A DNA stretch of 8,219 bases. It comes from Thermacetogenium sp. UBA4966 (GTDB lineage: Bacteria; Bacillota; DSM-12270; Thermacetogeniales; Thermacetogeniaceae). Shown here piece by piece: positions 1 through 6,843 of this stretch. The position numbers and the translations under genes are program-made. The stretch covers positions 1-8,219 of the forward strand of contig DHAA01000068.1 of assembly GCA_002397275.1 (NCBI GenBank), written 5' to 3'. Position 1 is the first letter of the stretch. Every line of letters starts with the position of its first letter. The notes beneath the pieces were generated by a model, which was not told the DNA's origin, did no database searches, and was given only the letters and a program-made list of their open reading frames with translations.

Positions 1-1695
1 AGCCTCTGCTAAAGCCCTGGCCAGCTCAGTCTTGCCTACTCCGGTGGGGCCCAGGAAGATAAAGGAGCCGATAGGGCGCTTGGGATCCTTCAGCCCCGCA
101 CGCGCTCTCCTCAGCGCACGGGATACGGCCTCCACCGCTTCATTCTGGCCGATTACCCTCTTATGCAGAGTGTCCTCCATATGCAGCAGGCGCTCGGATT
201 CCTCCTCCTGCAGCCTGTTCACAGGAATCCCGGTCCAGCTGGATACGATAGCGGCAATATCATCTTCCTCGACTATGGACTGATCCAACTGTTTGCGCTG
301 CACCCAGTTATTCTTGATACGCTCCAGTTCATCCTGCAGCTTCTGCTCCTTATCCCGCAGTGAAGCGGCTTCCTCAAATTCCTGGCTGACCACCGCCGAC
401 TCTTTTTCCTTCTGCAGCAACTCAAGCTTTTCCTCCAGCTCCTTGACATCCGGCGGAGCGGTGTAGGCCTTGAGCCGCACCCGGGACGCCGCTTCATCCA
501 TCAGGTCAATGGCCTTGTCGGGAAGGAAGCGGTCGGTAATATAGCGGCTGGACAACCTGGCCGCGGCCTTCAGGGCGCTGTCGGTGATCTTCACACGGTG
601 GTGAGCCTCATAGCGATCCCTCAGCCCCCTCAGGATTTCGACAGTCTCTTCCTCTGCAGGCTCGCCCACCATCACCGGCTGGAAACGACGCTCCAGCGCG
701 GCATCCTTCTCGATGTTCTTGCGGTACTCATCCAACGTGGTAGCGCCGATGCACTGCAGCTCGCCCCGAGCCAAAGCCGGTTTCAGAATATTGGCGGCGT
801 CGATCGCCCCCTCCGCGGCTCCCGCTCCCACAAGGGTATGCACCTCATCGATAAAGAGGATGACGTTGCCGGCATTGCGGATCTCCTCGATCACTTTTTT
901 CAGCCTTTCCTCGAATTCACCCCGGTATTTGGTGCCGGCGACAACAGCGGACATATCCAGGGTGACGACCCTTTTATCTGCAAGAGTTTCCGGTATTTTA
1001 TTCTCGATAATCCTTTGGGCAAGCCCTTCCGCAACAGCTGTTTTCCCAACTCCGGGCTCCCCGATCAAGCAGGGGTTATTTTTGGTGCGCCTGCTTAAAA
1101 TCTGAACTACACGTTCGATCTCCTTATCTCTGCCGATGACCGGGTCCAACTTCCCTTCCCGCGCCAGGTCGGTCAGATCACGCCCCAGCTCATCCATGGT
1201 CGGGGTCTGGCTGGAGCGCTGTGCCATTCCCGCCTGTTTGTGACCAGGGTTGACCGGGCCAATGCCCCCCAGCTGCATCATCACCTGGCGGCGCACCTTA
1301 TCCAGGGTCAGTCCTTCGTTGAGCAGAACCCGGGCCGCCACACCTTCGCCTTCCCGGATCAGTCCCAGCAGAATGTGCTCTGTACCCACATAGCTGACCC
1401 CCTGCCTCCGCCCCTCTTCCTGGGCGAGTTCAAGAACCTTTTTAGCTCTGGGGGTGAGGCCGATCTCTTCCCCGATATTGAGTTTGCCCGGGGCAACAAT
1501 CTTTTCGGCTTCCGCGCGAACCTTGTCCAGGTTTACTCCCAGCGCCATCAGCGACCTGGCGGCGATCCCCTCTCCCTCCCGGAGCAACCCCAGGAGAAGA
1601 TGCTCGGTACCCACAGCGGGGTGACCCAAGCGCCGCGCCTCATCCCTGGCCAGGAATAGTACCTTCTGCGCCCTTTCTGTAAACCTCGCAAACAT
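1..1695 (-). CDS. clpC: ClpC, AAA+ unfoldase of the ClpCP protease (N-terminal 565 residues; 3' end outside window)
   Basis: ClpC is a cytoplasmic hexameric ATPase that unfolds proteins and feeds them to ClpP; in Gram-positive bacteria it recognises proteins carrying phospho-arginine. Translation from the ATG at 1695 starts MFARFTERAQKVL and shows two Clp N repeats (about residues 1-140), each with a GTEH motif whose glutamates (E31, E106) match the phospho-arginine pocket described for Bacillus ClpC. The first ATPase domain has Walker A GEPGVGKT at 212-219 and Walker B with D283/E284. A UVR-like coiled middle domain, where adaptors bind, lies at about 415-465. The second Walker A, GPTGVGKT, is at 549-556 and the window ends nine residues later. 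Full-length family members are about 810 residues, so roughly 30% is missing. GGAGG lies just upstream of the start, 21 bases after mcsB, so it is the last visible gene of the ctsR operon. No internal stop or frameshift was seen. Confidence 0.97.
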   Translation of the reverse strand, partial: MFARFTERAQKVLFLARDEARRLGHPAVGTEHLLLGLLREGEGIAARSLMALGVNLDKVRAEAEKIVAPGKLNIGEEIGLTPRAKKVLELAQEEGRRQGVSYVGTEHILLGLIREGEGVAARVLLNEGLTLDKVRRQVMMQLGGIGPVNPGHKQAGMAQRSSQTPTMDELGRDLTDLAREGKLDPVIGRDKEIERVVQILSRRTKNNPCLIGEPGVGKTAVAEGLAQRIIENKIPETLADKRVVTLDMSAVVAGTKYRGEFEERLKKVIEEIRNAGNVILFIDEVHTLVGAGAAEGAIDAANILKPALARGELQCIGATTLDEYRKNIEKDAALERRFQPVMVGEPAEEETVEILRGLRDRYEAHHRVKITDSALKAAARLSSRYITDRFLPDKAIDLMDEAASRVRLKAYTAPPDVKELEEKLELLQKEKESAVVSQEFEEAASLRDKEQKLQDELERIKNNWVQRKQLDQSIVEEDDIAAIVSSWTGIPVNRLQEEESERLLHMEDTLHKRVIGQNEAVEAVSRALRRARAGLKDPKRPIGSFIFLGPTGVGKTELARALAEA

Positions 1696-1716
1696 TGCAA
1701 ACCCTCCTTTCCAGCA

Positions 1717-2778
1717 TTAAGACAGTGTTTTTCTGATCAGTTCGGCTCTCTTAAAATCACGATTAAAAGCATCAATTTCTTTGCCGGCCAGCTTTTGCAA
1801 AAATGCCGGCCGGATTTCCACCAGCAGTTCATTGAGCTTTTTAAACTCTACATCCCGCAGCAGGCCCATATGCAGCCCCAGGCGAACGTTGGAAAGATGC
1901 TCGGCCGCCTCTTCCGAGCTGATGATATAGGCGTTGGTTAAAATCCCGTAGGAGCGGAAAACCAGGTCCTCCAGCTGGGCAAGGCCATCTTTGCGCATCT
2001 CATCCCTGGCCAGCTGCTCCTGTTCAATGATCTGGCAGCTGACCGACGTCAGGTTGCCGATGATCTCTTCTTCGCTGAGTCCCAATGTGATCTGATTGGA
2101 GATCTGAAAAAGTCCTCCTTTGGCTTGAGAGCCTTCGCCATAAAGCCCCCGCACCACAAAACCCAGCTTAGAAAGCGACATAAAAAACTTGTTGACCTGG
2201 CTGGTCATCGCTATCGCCGGAAGATGCATCATCACCGAGGCCCTGAGGCCTGTTCCCACATTAGTCGGGCAGCAGGTCAAATAGCCGTATTTTTCATCAA
2301 AGGCATAATCAAGCTTGCTTTCCAGAAGATCGTCAACCCGGCTGGCCAGCTTCCACGCCTCCTTGAGCTGCAGCGCAGGAAAAAGCACCTGGAGGCGCAG
2401 GTGGTCCTCTTCATTGACCATTACGCTGACCGCCTCATCCTCGCTTAATGCCAGCCCGCGCTCCGCCCCCGCGTCTTCCGCCAGCTGCGGGCTGATCAGG
2501 TGTTTCTCCACCAGGATCATCTTATCCAGCGGGGAAAGGTCCTCCAGGGAGACGAAATCGATCTTGCCCGCATCCTGCTCGACTTCTTTGCTTAAAAGGG
2601 CCTTCCCGGCCAGTTTCATCACTTCCCTGGCGCTCGCCTCATCCTGCAGGTGAGGAAAGCTGTAACCATTAAGATTGCGCGCCAGGCGCACACGGCTGCT
2701 GATCACGATGGAGGCATGGGGCCCCTCGCCCTCCATCCACTTGGTATAGGGGTTGCTGAGTGCATTTTTTATGGACAT
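1717..2778 (-). CDS. mcsB: McsB, protein arginine kinase
   Basis: The 353-residue protein is full length for McsB. It is related to phosphagen kinases and transfers phosphate from ATP to arginine side chains of proteins, marking them for ClpC and inactivating CtsR. Visible hallmarks are the nucleotide-binding segment SSRVRLARNL at 27-36, the NEEDHLR catalytic loop at 122-128, the CPTNVGTG block with C170 at 170-177, and RDFKRA at 340-345. The last fits the RDxxRA allosteric phospho-arginine-binding motif that separates McsB from creatine and arginine kinases. The ATG at 2778 is preceded by GGGAGG with a slightly long 10-base spacer. The site directly follows the mcsA stop (TAAGGGAGG), so the two genes are probably translationally coupled. 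An ATG inside the spacer opens only a five-codon frame and is not used here. Confidence 0.97.
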   Translation of the reverse strand: MSIKNALSNPYTKWMEGEGPHASIVISSRVRLARNLNGYSFPHLQDEASAREVMKLAGKALLSKEVEQDAGKIDFVSLEDLSPLDKMILVEKHLISPQLAEDAGAERGLALSEDEAVSVMVNEEDHLRLQVLFPALQLKEAWKLASRVDDLLESKLDYAFDEKYGYLTCCPTNVGTGLRASVMMHLPAIAMTSQVNKFFMSLSKLGFVVRGLYGEGSQAKGGLFQISNQITLGLSEEEIIGNLTSVSCQIIEQEQLARDEMRKDGLAQLEDLVFRSYGILTNAYIISSEEAAEHLSNVRLGLHMGLLRDVEFKKLNELLVEIRPAFLQKLAGKEIDAFNRDFKRAELIRKTLS

Positions 2779-2794
2779 CGAACCATCGCCTCCC

Positions 2795-3301
2795 TTACTG
2801 AAGTTTATTTTCTAAAGCACGGATTTTATCTCTCAGTTCAGCAGCCCTTTCATAAGCCTCATCCTTAACTGCTTGCTGCAGCTGTGCCTTCAGCTGGTCG
2901 ATCTCCCTCTCCACAGTCAGCTTACCGCCGGCTCTTCTGGGGATCTTGCCCGTATGCTGCGTGTTCCCCTGCACCCTGCGGATCAGCGGATCAAGCCTGT
3001 CGTTGAAGGTGCGGTAACACTCGCTGCAGCCGAATCTCCCGATCTCGCCGAACCGGGCAAAGTTGAGCCCGCATCTCGGGCATTGAGGAGAAGCAGCCGT
3101 CTCCACGGGAAAAGGAGAGCCGTCAAGAAGTCCCGCCAAGAACTTGTGAATAGAAAAACTAGGTTCAAAATTCATGGACAGGGCAAGTTCCTGGTGATTG
3201 CGGGCGCACTCGGAACACAAATGCAACTCGGTCTTCACGTTATTGGCAATCTGCGTCAGATGCACAGTCGCCGGTCTTTTTTGACACTCCTGACAAAACA
3301 T
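2795..3301 (-). CDS. mcsA: McsA, zinc-binding activator of McsB
   Basis: McsA is the cofactor that activates the arginine kinase McsB and helps control CtsR. From the ATG at 3301 the protein is 168 residues. Four CxxC pairs (C3/C6, C29/C32, C74/C77, C92/C95) form two zinc-binding modules, and a C-terminal UVR domain (about 131-166, ending in AAELRDKIRALENKL) resembles the ClpC middle domain and UvrB/UvrC interaction motif. The frame also allows a GTG at 3310, which adds three residues. That codon abuts the GGGAG ribosome binding site, whereas the ATG at 3301 sits 8 bases from it, and McsA homologues usually start one residue before the first CQEC. I therefore chose 3301. The gene lies between ctsR (55 bases upstream) and mcsB (16 bases downstream). 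Confidence 0.95.
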   Translation of the reverse strand: MFCQECQKRPATVHLTQIANNVKTELHLCSECARNHQELALSMNFEPSFSIHKFLAGLLDGSPFPVETAASPQCPRCGLNFARFGEIGRFGCSECYRTFNDRLDPLIRRVQGNTQHTGKIPRRAGGKLTVEREIDQLKAQLQQAVKDEAYERAAELRDKIRALENKLQ

Positions 3302-3309
3302 ATTAGCCA

Positions 3310-3317
3310 CTCCCTTT
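3310..3317 (-). promoter_or_regulatory. Ribosome binding site deciding the mcsA start
   Basis: On the minus strand AAAGGGAG ends 8 bases before the ATG at 3301, an ordinary spacing. The GTG at 3310-3308 overlaps the last base of the site and has no spacer. This favours the ATG and a 168-residue McsA. Confidence 0.75.
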
Positions 3318-3356
3318 GCGGCGCCTCAGCAAAACTCTTAGAGCCGCCACCTTTAT

Positions 3357-3836
3357 TTAGAAAAAATCATCCTCATGGGAAAGGGCTCGCAGAATCTCCA
3401 ACAGCAGTTCCCCCCCCTTCCCATCTGGAAAATTTCTCTCCAACACCTCTAAAGCAGTACCCAAAATGATAAATTCACGCCTGGTAAAAAACCCTTGGCG
3501 AGCTAAAGTATATAAAGCCTCGCGCGCTTCTTCCGCTAAATCTTTCTCATCTTCATCTTCTTCCTCATTTTCTGCAAACTGCTCGTTCAAAGCTCCTTCA
3601 GGCGCTTTGAACAGGCTGCAGATCCTGATAAAACCACCGCCTCCGCGGCGGCTCTGCACCACATAGCCGTTGCGCAAGGCAAAGCGTGTATTGATCACAT
3701 AGGTGATCTGAGAGGGAACACAGCCGAAAAGCTCGGCAATATCTTTCCTGCTTAATTCAACCCAGCCCTCGGGGCTCTTGTTCAACAGAGACTTGAGGTA
3801 GGCCTCGATTTCATTCACTAAAGACCTTGCTTCCAT
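3357..3836 (-). CDS. ctsR: CtsR, repressor of class III heat-shock genes
   Basis: CtsR is a dimeric winged-helix repressor of clp genes in low-GC Gram-positive bacteria; heat releases it from DNA, and McsA/McsB and ClpCP inactivate and remove it. The 159-residue protein has an N-terminal helix-turn-helix (about 27-52, including LSRKDIAELFGCVPSQITYV) and a wing with RGGGGFIRI at 64-72. That glycine-rich loop is the temperature-sensing element known for the family. The C-terminal helical domain follows at about 100-155. A very acidic linker (about 88-103, rich in E and D) separates the halves; I cannot say from memory whether it is longer than usual. The start is the ATG at 3836, preceded by AGGAGG with normal spacing. 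First gene of the operon; its own tandem operators lie upstream at 3980-4014, so autoregulation is expected. Confidence 0.97.
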   Translation of the reverse strand: MEARSLVNEIEAYLKSLLNKSPEGWVELSRKDIAELFGCVPSQITYVINTRFALRNGYVVQSRRGGGGFIRICSLFKAPEGALNEQFAENEEEDEDEKDLAEEAREALYTLARQGFFTRREFIILGTALEVLERNFPDGKGGELLLEILRALSHEDDFF

Positions 3837-3979
3837 ACCGCATTCCTCCTGCTGCTTAGTTGATCTCGATCGCCTCGATTATCTCTTGTTTCCAATCCTG
3901 CCGCATCGTGCGCATCACATCGTATTTTATAAATAGGGTCCATCAGCGCTGCGTGAGTTTGGGGGTATGCGGGACCCCA
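3837..3979 (-). other. 5' leader of the ctsR operon
   Basis: From the likely transcription start near 4011 the leader is about 175 bases, long for a simple operon. It holds a weak hairpin next to the operator (GGGGT at 3962-3966 pairing with ACCCC at 3974-3978, 7-base loop). It also holds a 19-codon open frame on the minus strand (3915 to 3856) that ends in TAA shortly before the ctsR ribosome binding site. No strong Shine-Dalgarno precedes that frame. I recognise no riboswitch or terminator here. Confidence 0.5.
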
Positions 3980-3996
3980 TTTGACTATAATTGACC
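3980..3996 (-). promoter_or_regulatory. CtsR operator, promoter-distal
   Basis: Read on the minus strand this is GGTCAAT-TAT-AGTCAAA, two direct heptads with a 3-base spacer. It fits the CtsR consensus RGTCAAA-NAN-RGTCAAA with one mismatch in the first heptad. It lies downstream of the ctsR promoter, in the early transcribed region. Confidence 0.9.
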
Positions 3997-3997
3997 T

Positions 3998-4014
3998 TTT
4001 GACTTTTCTTGACT
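3998..4014 (-). promoter_or_regulatory. CtsR operator, promoter-proximal
   Basis: Read on the minus strand this is AGTCAAG-AAA-AGTCAAA, again two direct heptads with a 3-base spacer and one mismatch. It starts 3 bases after the -10 hexamer and should cover the transcription start, so bound CtsR would block polymerase directly. One base separates it from the second operator. Confidence 0.92.
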
Positions 4015-4017
4015 ATT

Positions 4018-4046
4018 ATTATAGACCCTCCAGCCGGGAAAGTCAA
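4018..4046 (-). promoter_or_regulatory. SigA-type promoter of ctsR-mcsA-mcsB-clpC
   Basis: On the minus strand the -35 hexamer TTGACT (4046-4041) and -10 hexamer TATAAT (4023-4018) are separated by exactly 17 bases. The -10 is perfect and the -35 has one mismatch. Transcription should start near 4011, inside the proximal CtsR operator. Confidence 0.92.
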
Positions 4047-4226
4047 AAACCGATTCTGACTTATTTTCCCCTTGAGAATGCCTAAATAAACAGTATTGCT
4101 GAGATTATTATGCAATTAAGGAACGACATGAAAAATATCTAAAATATTCTATTATTTTCACGATCCCGTTGGGAGACGGAGCAGGAAAAGCAAATTGGAG
4201 AGAACAAAACTTGAGCAGCATAAAAA

Positions 4227-4257
4227 CAACCTTGTTGAGGCAACCTTTAGTTGAAGG
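4227..4257 (+). repeat. Two adjacent imperfect micro-repeats, each a small palindrome
   Basis: CAACCTTGTTGAGG (4227-4240) is followed directly by CAACCTTTAGTTGAAGG (4241-4257). Each unit contains CAAC and GTTG around a short loop, and the junction GTTGAGGCAAC is also palindromic, so alternative hairpins are possible. It ends 13 bases before the ribosome binding site of the downstream gene. Confidence 0.5.
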
Positions 4258-4270
4258 TAAAAATCAAAAT

Positions 4271-4275
4271 AGGAG
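4271..4275 (+). promoter_or_regulatory. Ribosome binding site deciding a TTG start
   Basis: AGGAG lies 8 bases before the TTG at 4284. The upstream in-frame TTG at 4251 has no such site and would place AGGAG inside the coding sequence. Confidence 0.7.
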
Positions 4276-4283
4276 TGATACCA

Positions 4284-4580
4284 TTGGCTTTACTGGGAAT
4301 CAGCCTCACCCCCATCGGCACTAAATCAGCGAGCTTCAGCTCCACTGTAACCGGCGCCGTCCAAACTATTGAAGAAAAAGGCCTCAAATACCAGATCACC
4401 CCTACGGAAACCATTATCGAAGGGGAACTCGACGAACTGATGGAGGCGGCCAAAGAAATCCACGAGAACGCTATGGCCGGAACCAACAGGGTAATCACCA
4501 ACATCACCATCGACGACCGGAGGGATAAAGAAGTCAATATGGAGGAGCAGGTGAATGTGGTCACACAGTCGCTGCGGTGA
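4284..4580 (+). CDS. MTH1187/DUF77 (UPF0045) family protein, thiamine-binding-like
   Basis: From a TTG at 4284 the product is 98 residues, the usual size of this family of small ferredoxin-fold proteins that assemble into tetramers; some members bind thiamine-like ligands. Family signatures are TPIGTKSASFS near the N-terminus, the central ITPTETIIEGELDEL, and ITIDDRRDKEVNMEEQV near the C-terminus. No signal peptide is present, so it should be cytoplasmic. An in-frame TTG at 4251 would add 11 residues, but the AGGAG site 8 bases before 4284 and the family's usual N-terminus favour the shorter form. The gene stands alone on the plus strand, divergent from ctsR and convergent with the SEC-C gene. 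There is no neighbouring thiamine gene or TPP riboswitch to support a thiamine role here, so the ligand remains unknown. Confidence 0.85.
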   Translation: MALLGISLTPIGTKSASFSSTVTGAVQTIEEKGLKYQITPTETIIEGELDELMEAAKEIHENAMAGTNRVITNITIDDRRDKEVNMEEQVNVVTQSLR

Positions 4581-4653
4581 GGCACTGATAAGCTTCGCTT
4601 GAGTAATCGGCTGTTTATGTTCGGAACCCAGCCGGTCTCTGTAGGAAGAAAAA

Positions 4654-6015
4654 TTAAGCCTTATCCAATATTGAGCCGGTCAGTTCAATCAGTTCGTCTT
4701 CATGCAGATCTATTTTCCTCTTTTCCTCTTCACCCATTTTCCGAAAAACATCACGTACATGCTCTGCTTCTTCAAACATCTCCAAAAACTCAAGATGACA
4801 GGCATATCGCTCGATCAGCGGCTGATCATAGAAATCGCCTAAAACTCTGAACTCTATATCGCTGCCCGGCACAGCGACAGGCAGTTTGCTTATAAAGGAA
4901 CAAATACAATAGACGTACAATAATTTGACAACAGCTACCTGCTTTCTGTCGCTGAGCAGAATAAGGAAAAACAAAGAATTGTTCACACAATCACGCAGTT
5001 CACTATCCTCGCTCTCTTTTGCCGCTTTGTCCAAACAATTAGTCAATTCGGGGAAAAAGAAACGAAACTCTCCCTCGGCAAAAAGCGTCTCCTCCAGCAG
5101 CGGCAAATTTTCAGCGGTAAGTCTGCGCTGCGCGGCGACGGTGTCCAGCATATCGATCAGTTTGGAAAGCATAGCGGAAATGCCTCCCAGCACTGAGTAA
5201 AGAGGAGTTTCGATTTTCAGCTTTCCCCCGGCCACCGCGGAAAGAGTTTTTTTAATGTCACCTTTCATATTTTCAGATAACATCTGATCATAAACAGGAT
5301 ACCTGCGTAAAAGCGAGCGCAGCTCCTGATACAACTCTTCATTATTAGCATCCTCGTATTTATCTCGAATTTTATCTAATTCCTCTTCTGCCGCCGCCAG
5401 ATCAGCCGCGGTTTTATGTAAAACAGTATACAAAAAGAAGTTTCTGGTATCATCGATCACCAGCCACCCCAGAGCGATGAGCAGGGTTTTTATGTCTTCG
5501 TCGGAGTAGTCGTCGTAAAGCAGAGACATCCCTATCGAATCAACCGCCTCTATAATAAATATACGGCCCAGCGGACCCCCCAGATAATCAACAATTTCAT
5601 GAAAAAGCTCATTATCCCCGGTATTGTCATCCTTCTCAAACTCAAACTGCCATACCGGAACTCTAATTGCCCTCAACTTATGCTTTTCTCCCAATAGCAC
5701 TTGAACCCGCAGAGATAAGGCGCTCAAAGCACCCTCATCCTCGATTTCGCTTATCTGCTCCACTTCGTCCCACGCTTCATTGAGGAGCCTCCCCAGCGTC
5801 TCAGGAGAAGGCATATGACCATCCTCAGCCCGCAGCCCGCATAAAAAACCGAGGGTTTCTATAACATCCAGACCCTCGGCCGTAATGCTCTCCATGCCGA
5901 CTGTTTGGCTGATGCGGCGCGTCGCTTCCCCCACCCGCTCCTGACAACACTTCTTGAATTTACGGCCGCTGCCGCAGGGGCAATCAGAGTTTCGTTCTGT
6001 TTGGAAAATTTTCAT
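4654..6015 (-). CDS. SEC-C motif protein of unknown function, 453 residues
   Basis: The N-terminus carries a clear SEC-C zinc-binding motif, CPCGSGRKFKKCC, with C12, C14, C23 and C24 as ligands. The same motif ends SecA, where it contacts SecB and ribosomes, and it occurs in many otherwise unrelated proteins. The remaining 430 residues match nothing I recognise. They are acidic and predicted helical, with a probable coiled coil at about 202-237 and a hydrophobic stretch at about 347-383 (many L, V, F, with C370 and C372) that looks buried rather than membrane-spanning. The C-terminus is strongly charged. There is no signal peptide. The ATG at 6015 has GGAGG six bases upstream. The gene is separated from the transglutaminase-like gene by a terminator, so it is probably transcribed alone. 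Calling it cytoplasmic is inference. Confidence 0.85.
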   Translation of the reverse strand: MKIFQTERNSDCPCGSGRKFKKCCQERVGEATRRISQTVGMESITAEGLDVIETLGFLCGLRAEDGHMPSPETLGRLLNEAWDEVEQISEIEDEGALSALSLRVQVLLGEKHKLRAIRVPVWQFEFEKDDNTGDNELFHEIVDYLGGPLGRIFIIEAVDSIGMSLLYDDYSDEDIKTLLIALGWLVIDDTRNFFLYTVLHKTAADLAAAEEELDKIRDKYEDANNEELYQELRSLLRRYPVYDQMLSENMKGDIKKTLSAVAGGKLKIETPLYSVLGGISAMLSKLIDMLDTVAAQRRLTAENLPLLEETLFAEGEFRFFFPELTNCLDKAAKESEDSELRDCVNNSLFFLILLSDRKQVAVVKLLYVYCICSFISKLPVAVPGSDIEFRVLGDFYDQPLIERYACHLEFLEMFEEAEHVRDVFRKMGEEEKRKIDLHEDELIELTGSILDKA

Positions 6016-6120
6016 GACCGGCCTCCACTATTTTTGTTCATATAGAATAAATTTGACCTGGGATTGATTTTTCCTGCCGTAATATATTCGCTAAAATAAA
6101 CTTAAGCCTAGGAGGGATCG

Positions 6121-6160
6121 AAAAAACCAAAAGAGGGTAGGGTTCTGTCCTACCCCCTTT
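6121..6160 (-). terminator. Intrinsic terminator of the transglutaminase-like gene
   Basis: GGGTAGG (6135-6141) pairs with CCTACCC (6149-6155) around a 7-base loop, and AAAG/CTTT extends the stem past one A-C mismatch. In the minus-strand transcript the stem is followed by TTTT, GG and a run of six T (6126-6121). It lies about 57 bases after the stop of the 6217-6843 gene. Confidence 0.85.
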
Positions 6161-6216
6161 GTCAAAGTTTTGTTCAATGCATTAGCGCATTTATATACGC
6201 ACAGCGCGGTTTCCGC

Positions 6217-6843
6217 TTACCTGTATTCGTCAACACCCTTTTTTAAGTGATCAATAGCAAAAACTCCCGGTTCGGGATCAAAATATTCTGTAGTGTAGTT
6301 AAAAATAAACTTTCCATCAGCAACGCCCCCCGCATCCCATGTGGCGTCGAACACCACCCAACGGCCGCCGGCATATGCCTCATTCCAAGCGTGATTCGAG
6401 CTGTAGTTTTGAGGATTCTTTTTGATATCCTCCGGCATAGGCTCCCATGTGGCGATGCCATGGATCACTTTGGTTTTAACACCCGCGGCCCTCAATAACG
6501 CCGCGCATAAATCTGCATACCCCTGGCAAACTCCTTTACGAGCATGCAAAACGTTCAGCGCATCACAAACATACTCGCCGCTGTTGTAACCCTCGACGTC
6601 GTATGCTATATTCTTCGCCACCCAGTCATGCACAGCCTTCACTCTATCAAAATCCGCCGCCAGACCCTTGGTAATCGACTCAGCTAAATTCATAATTTCC
6701 GGATGATCACTTTGAACATCTCTACTTGGAAACAAAAACTGCAGATCTGTGCGCGTATCGGTATTTTCAACTTCACAGCCGTCAACCCTGTAGAAACTAT
6801 TACTTCCATTCAGCCGCTGCTGCCTCTTGCTCCATCGTTTCAT
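6217..6843 (-). CDS. Transglutaminase-like domain protein, possibly 5'-truncated
   Basis: The 208-residue frame holds a transglutaminase-like (papain-fold) domain with its triad in place: C106 in KGVCQGYADL, H151 in NHAWNE and D166 in FDATWD. The preceding segment (about 43-90, DHPEIMNLAESITKG and VHDWVAKNIAYD) is also typical. Bacterial relatives are usually exported, often with extra surface domains, and act on peptides or cell-surface substrates. Here there is no signal peptide, and the ATG at 6843 has no ribosome binding site. The frame extends only nine codons further to a TAA at 6873-6871 without another start codon. The first 35 residues look unlike any domain I know. Either translation starts in an unusual way or the gene has lost its 5' part by deletion or frameshift. 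It faces away from the glucosaminidase gene and ends in its own terminator. Confidence 0.75.
   Translation of the reverse strand: MKRWSKRQQRLNGSNSFYRVDGCEVENTDTRTDLQFLFPSRDVQSDHPEIMNLAESITKGLAADFDRVKAVHDWVAKNIAYDVEGYNSGEYVCDALNVLHARKGVCQGYADLCAALLRAAGVKTKVIHGIATWEPMPEDIKKNPQNYSSNHAWNEAYAGGRWVVFDATWDAGGVADGKFIFNYTTEYFDPEPGVFAIDHLKKGVDEYR

Larger units (their letters stand above)
4047..4283. other. Divergent intergenic region between the ctsR promoter and the DUF77-type gene
   Basis: The region is AT-rich for its first 110 bases, then richer in purines. I see no gene in it and no convincing promoter hexamer pair for the plus-strand gene, although its transcript must start here. No TPP or other riboswitch core was recognised. 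The only ordered element is a small tandem repeat at 4227-4257. Confidence 0.5.

Noticed and set aside
598..1098. 166-codon plus-strand open frame
   Set aside because: It lies wholly within clpC on the other strand, has no ribosome binding site, and its translation resembles no protein; the clpC motifs explain the sequence.
4041..4047. A further CtsR-like heptad (AGTCAAA on the plus strand)
   Set aside because: It is the complement of the -35 hexamer TTGACT plus a flanking base. No partner heptad lies at 3-base spacing, so the match follows from the promoter consensus.
3927..4115. 62-codon minus-strand open frame across the ctsR promoter
   Set aside because: It spans the promoter and both CtsR operators, has no ribosome binding site, and resembles no protein.
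4047..4283. TPP riboswitch upstream of the DUF77-type gene
   Set aside because: The conserved CTGAGA and the downstream pyrophosphate-sensor sequences are absent.
4608..4634. Inverted repeat CGGCTG/CAGCCG between the convergent genes, considered as a terminator
   Set aside because: The loop is 15 bases and neither strand has a T-run after the stem, so an intrinsic terminator is not supported.
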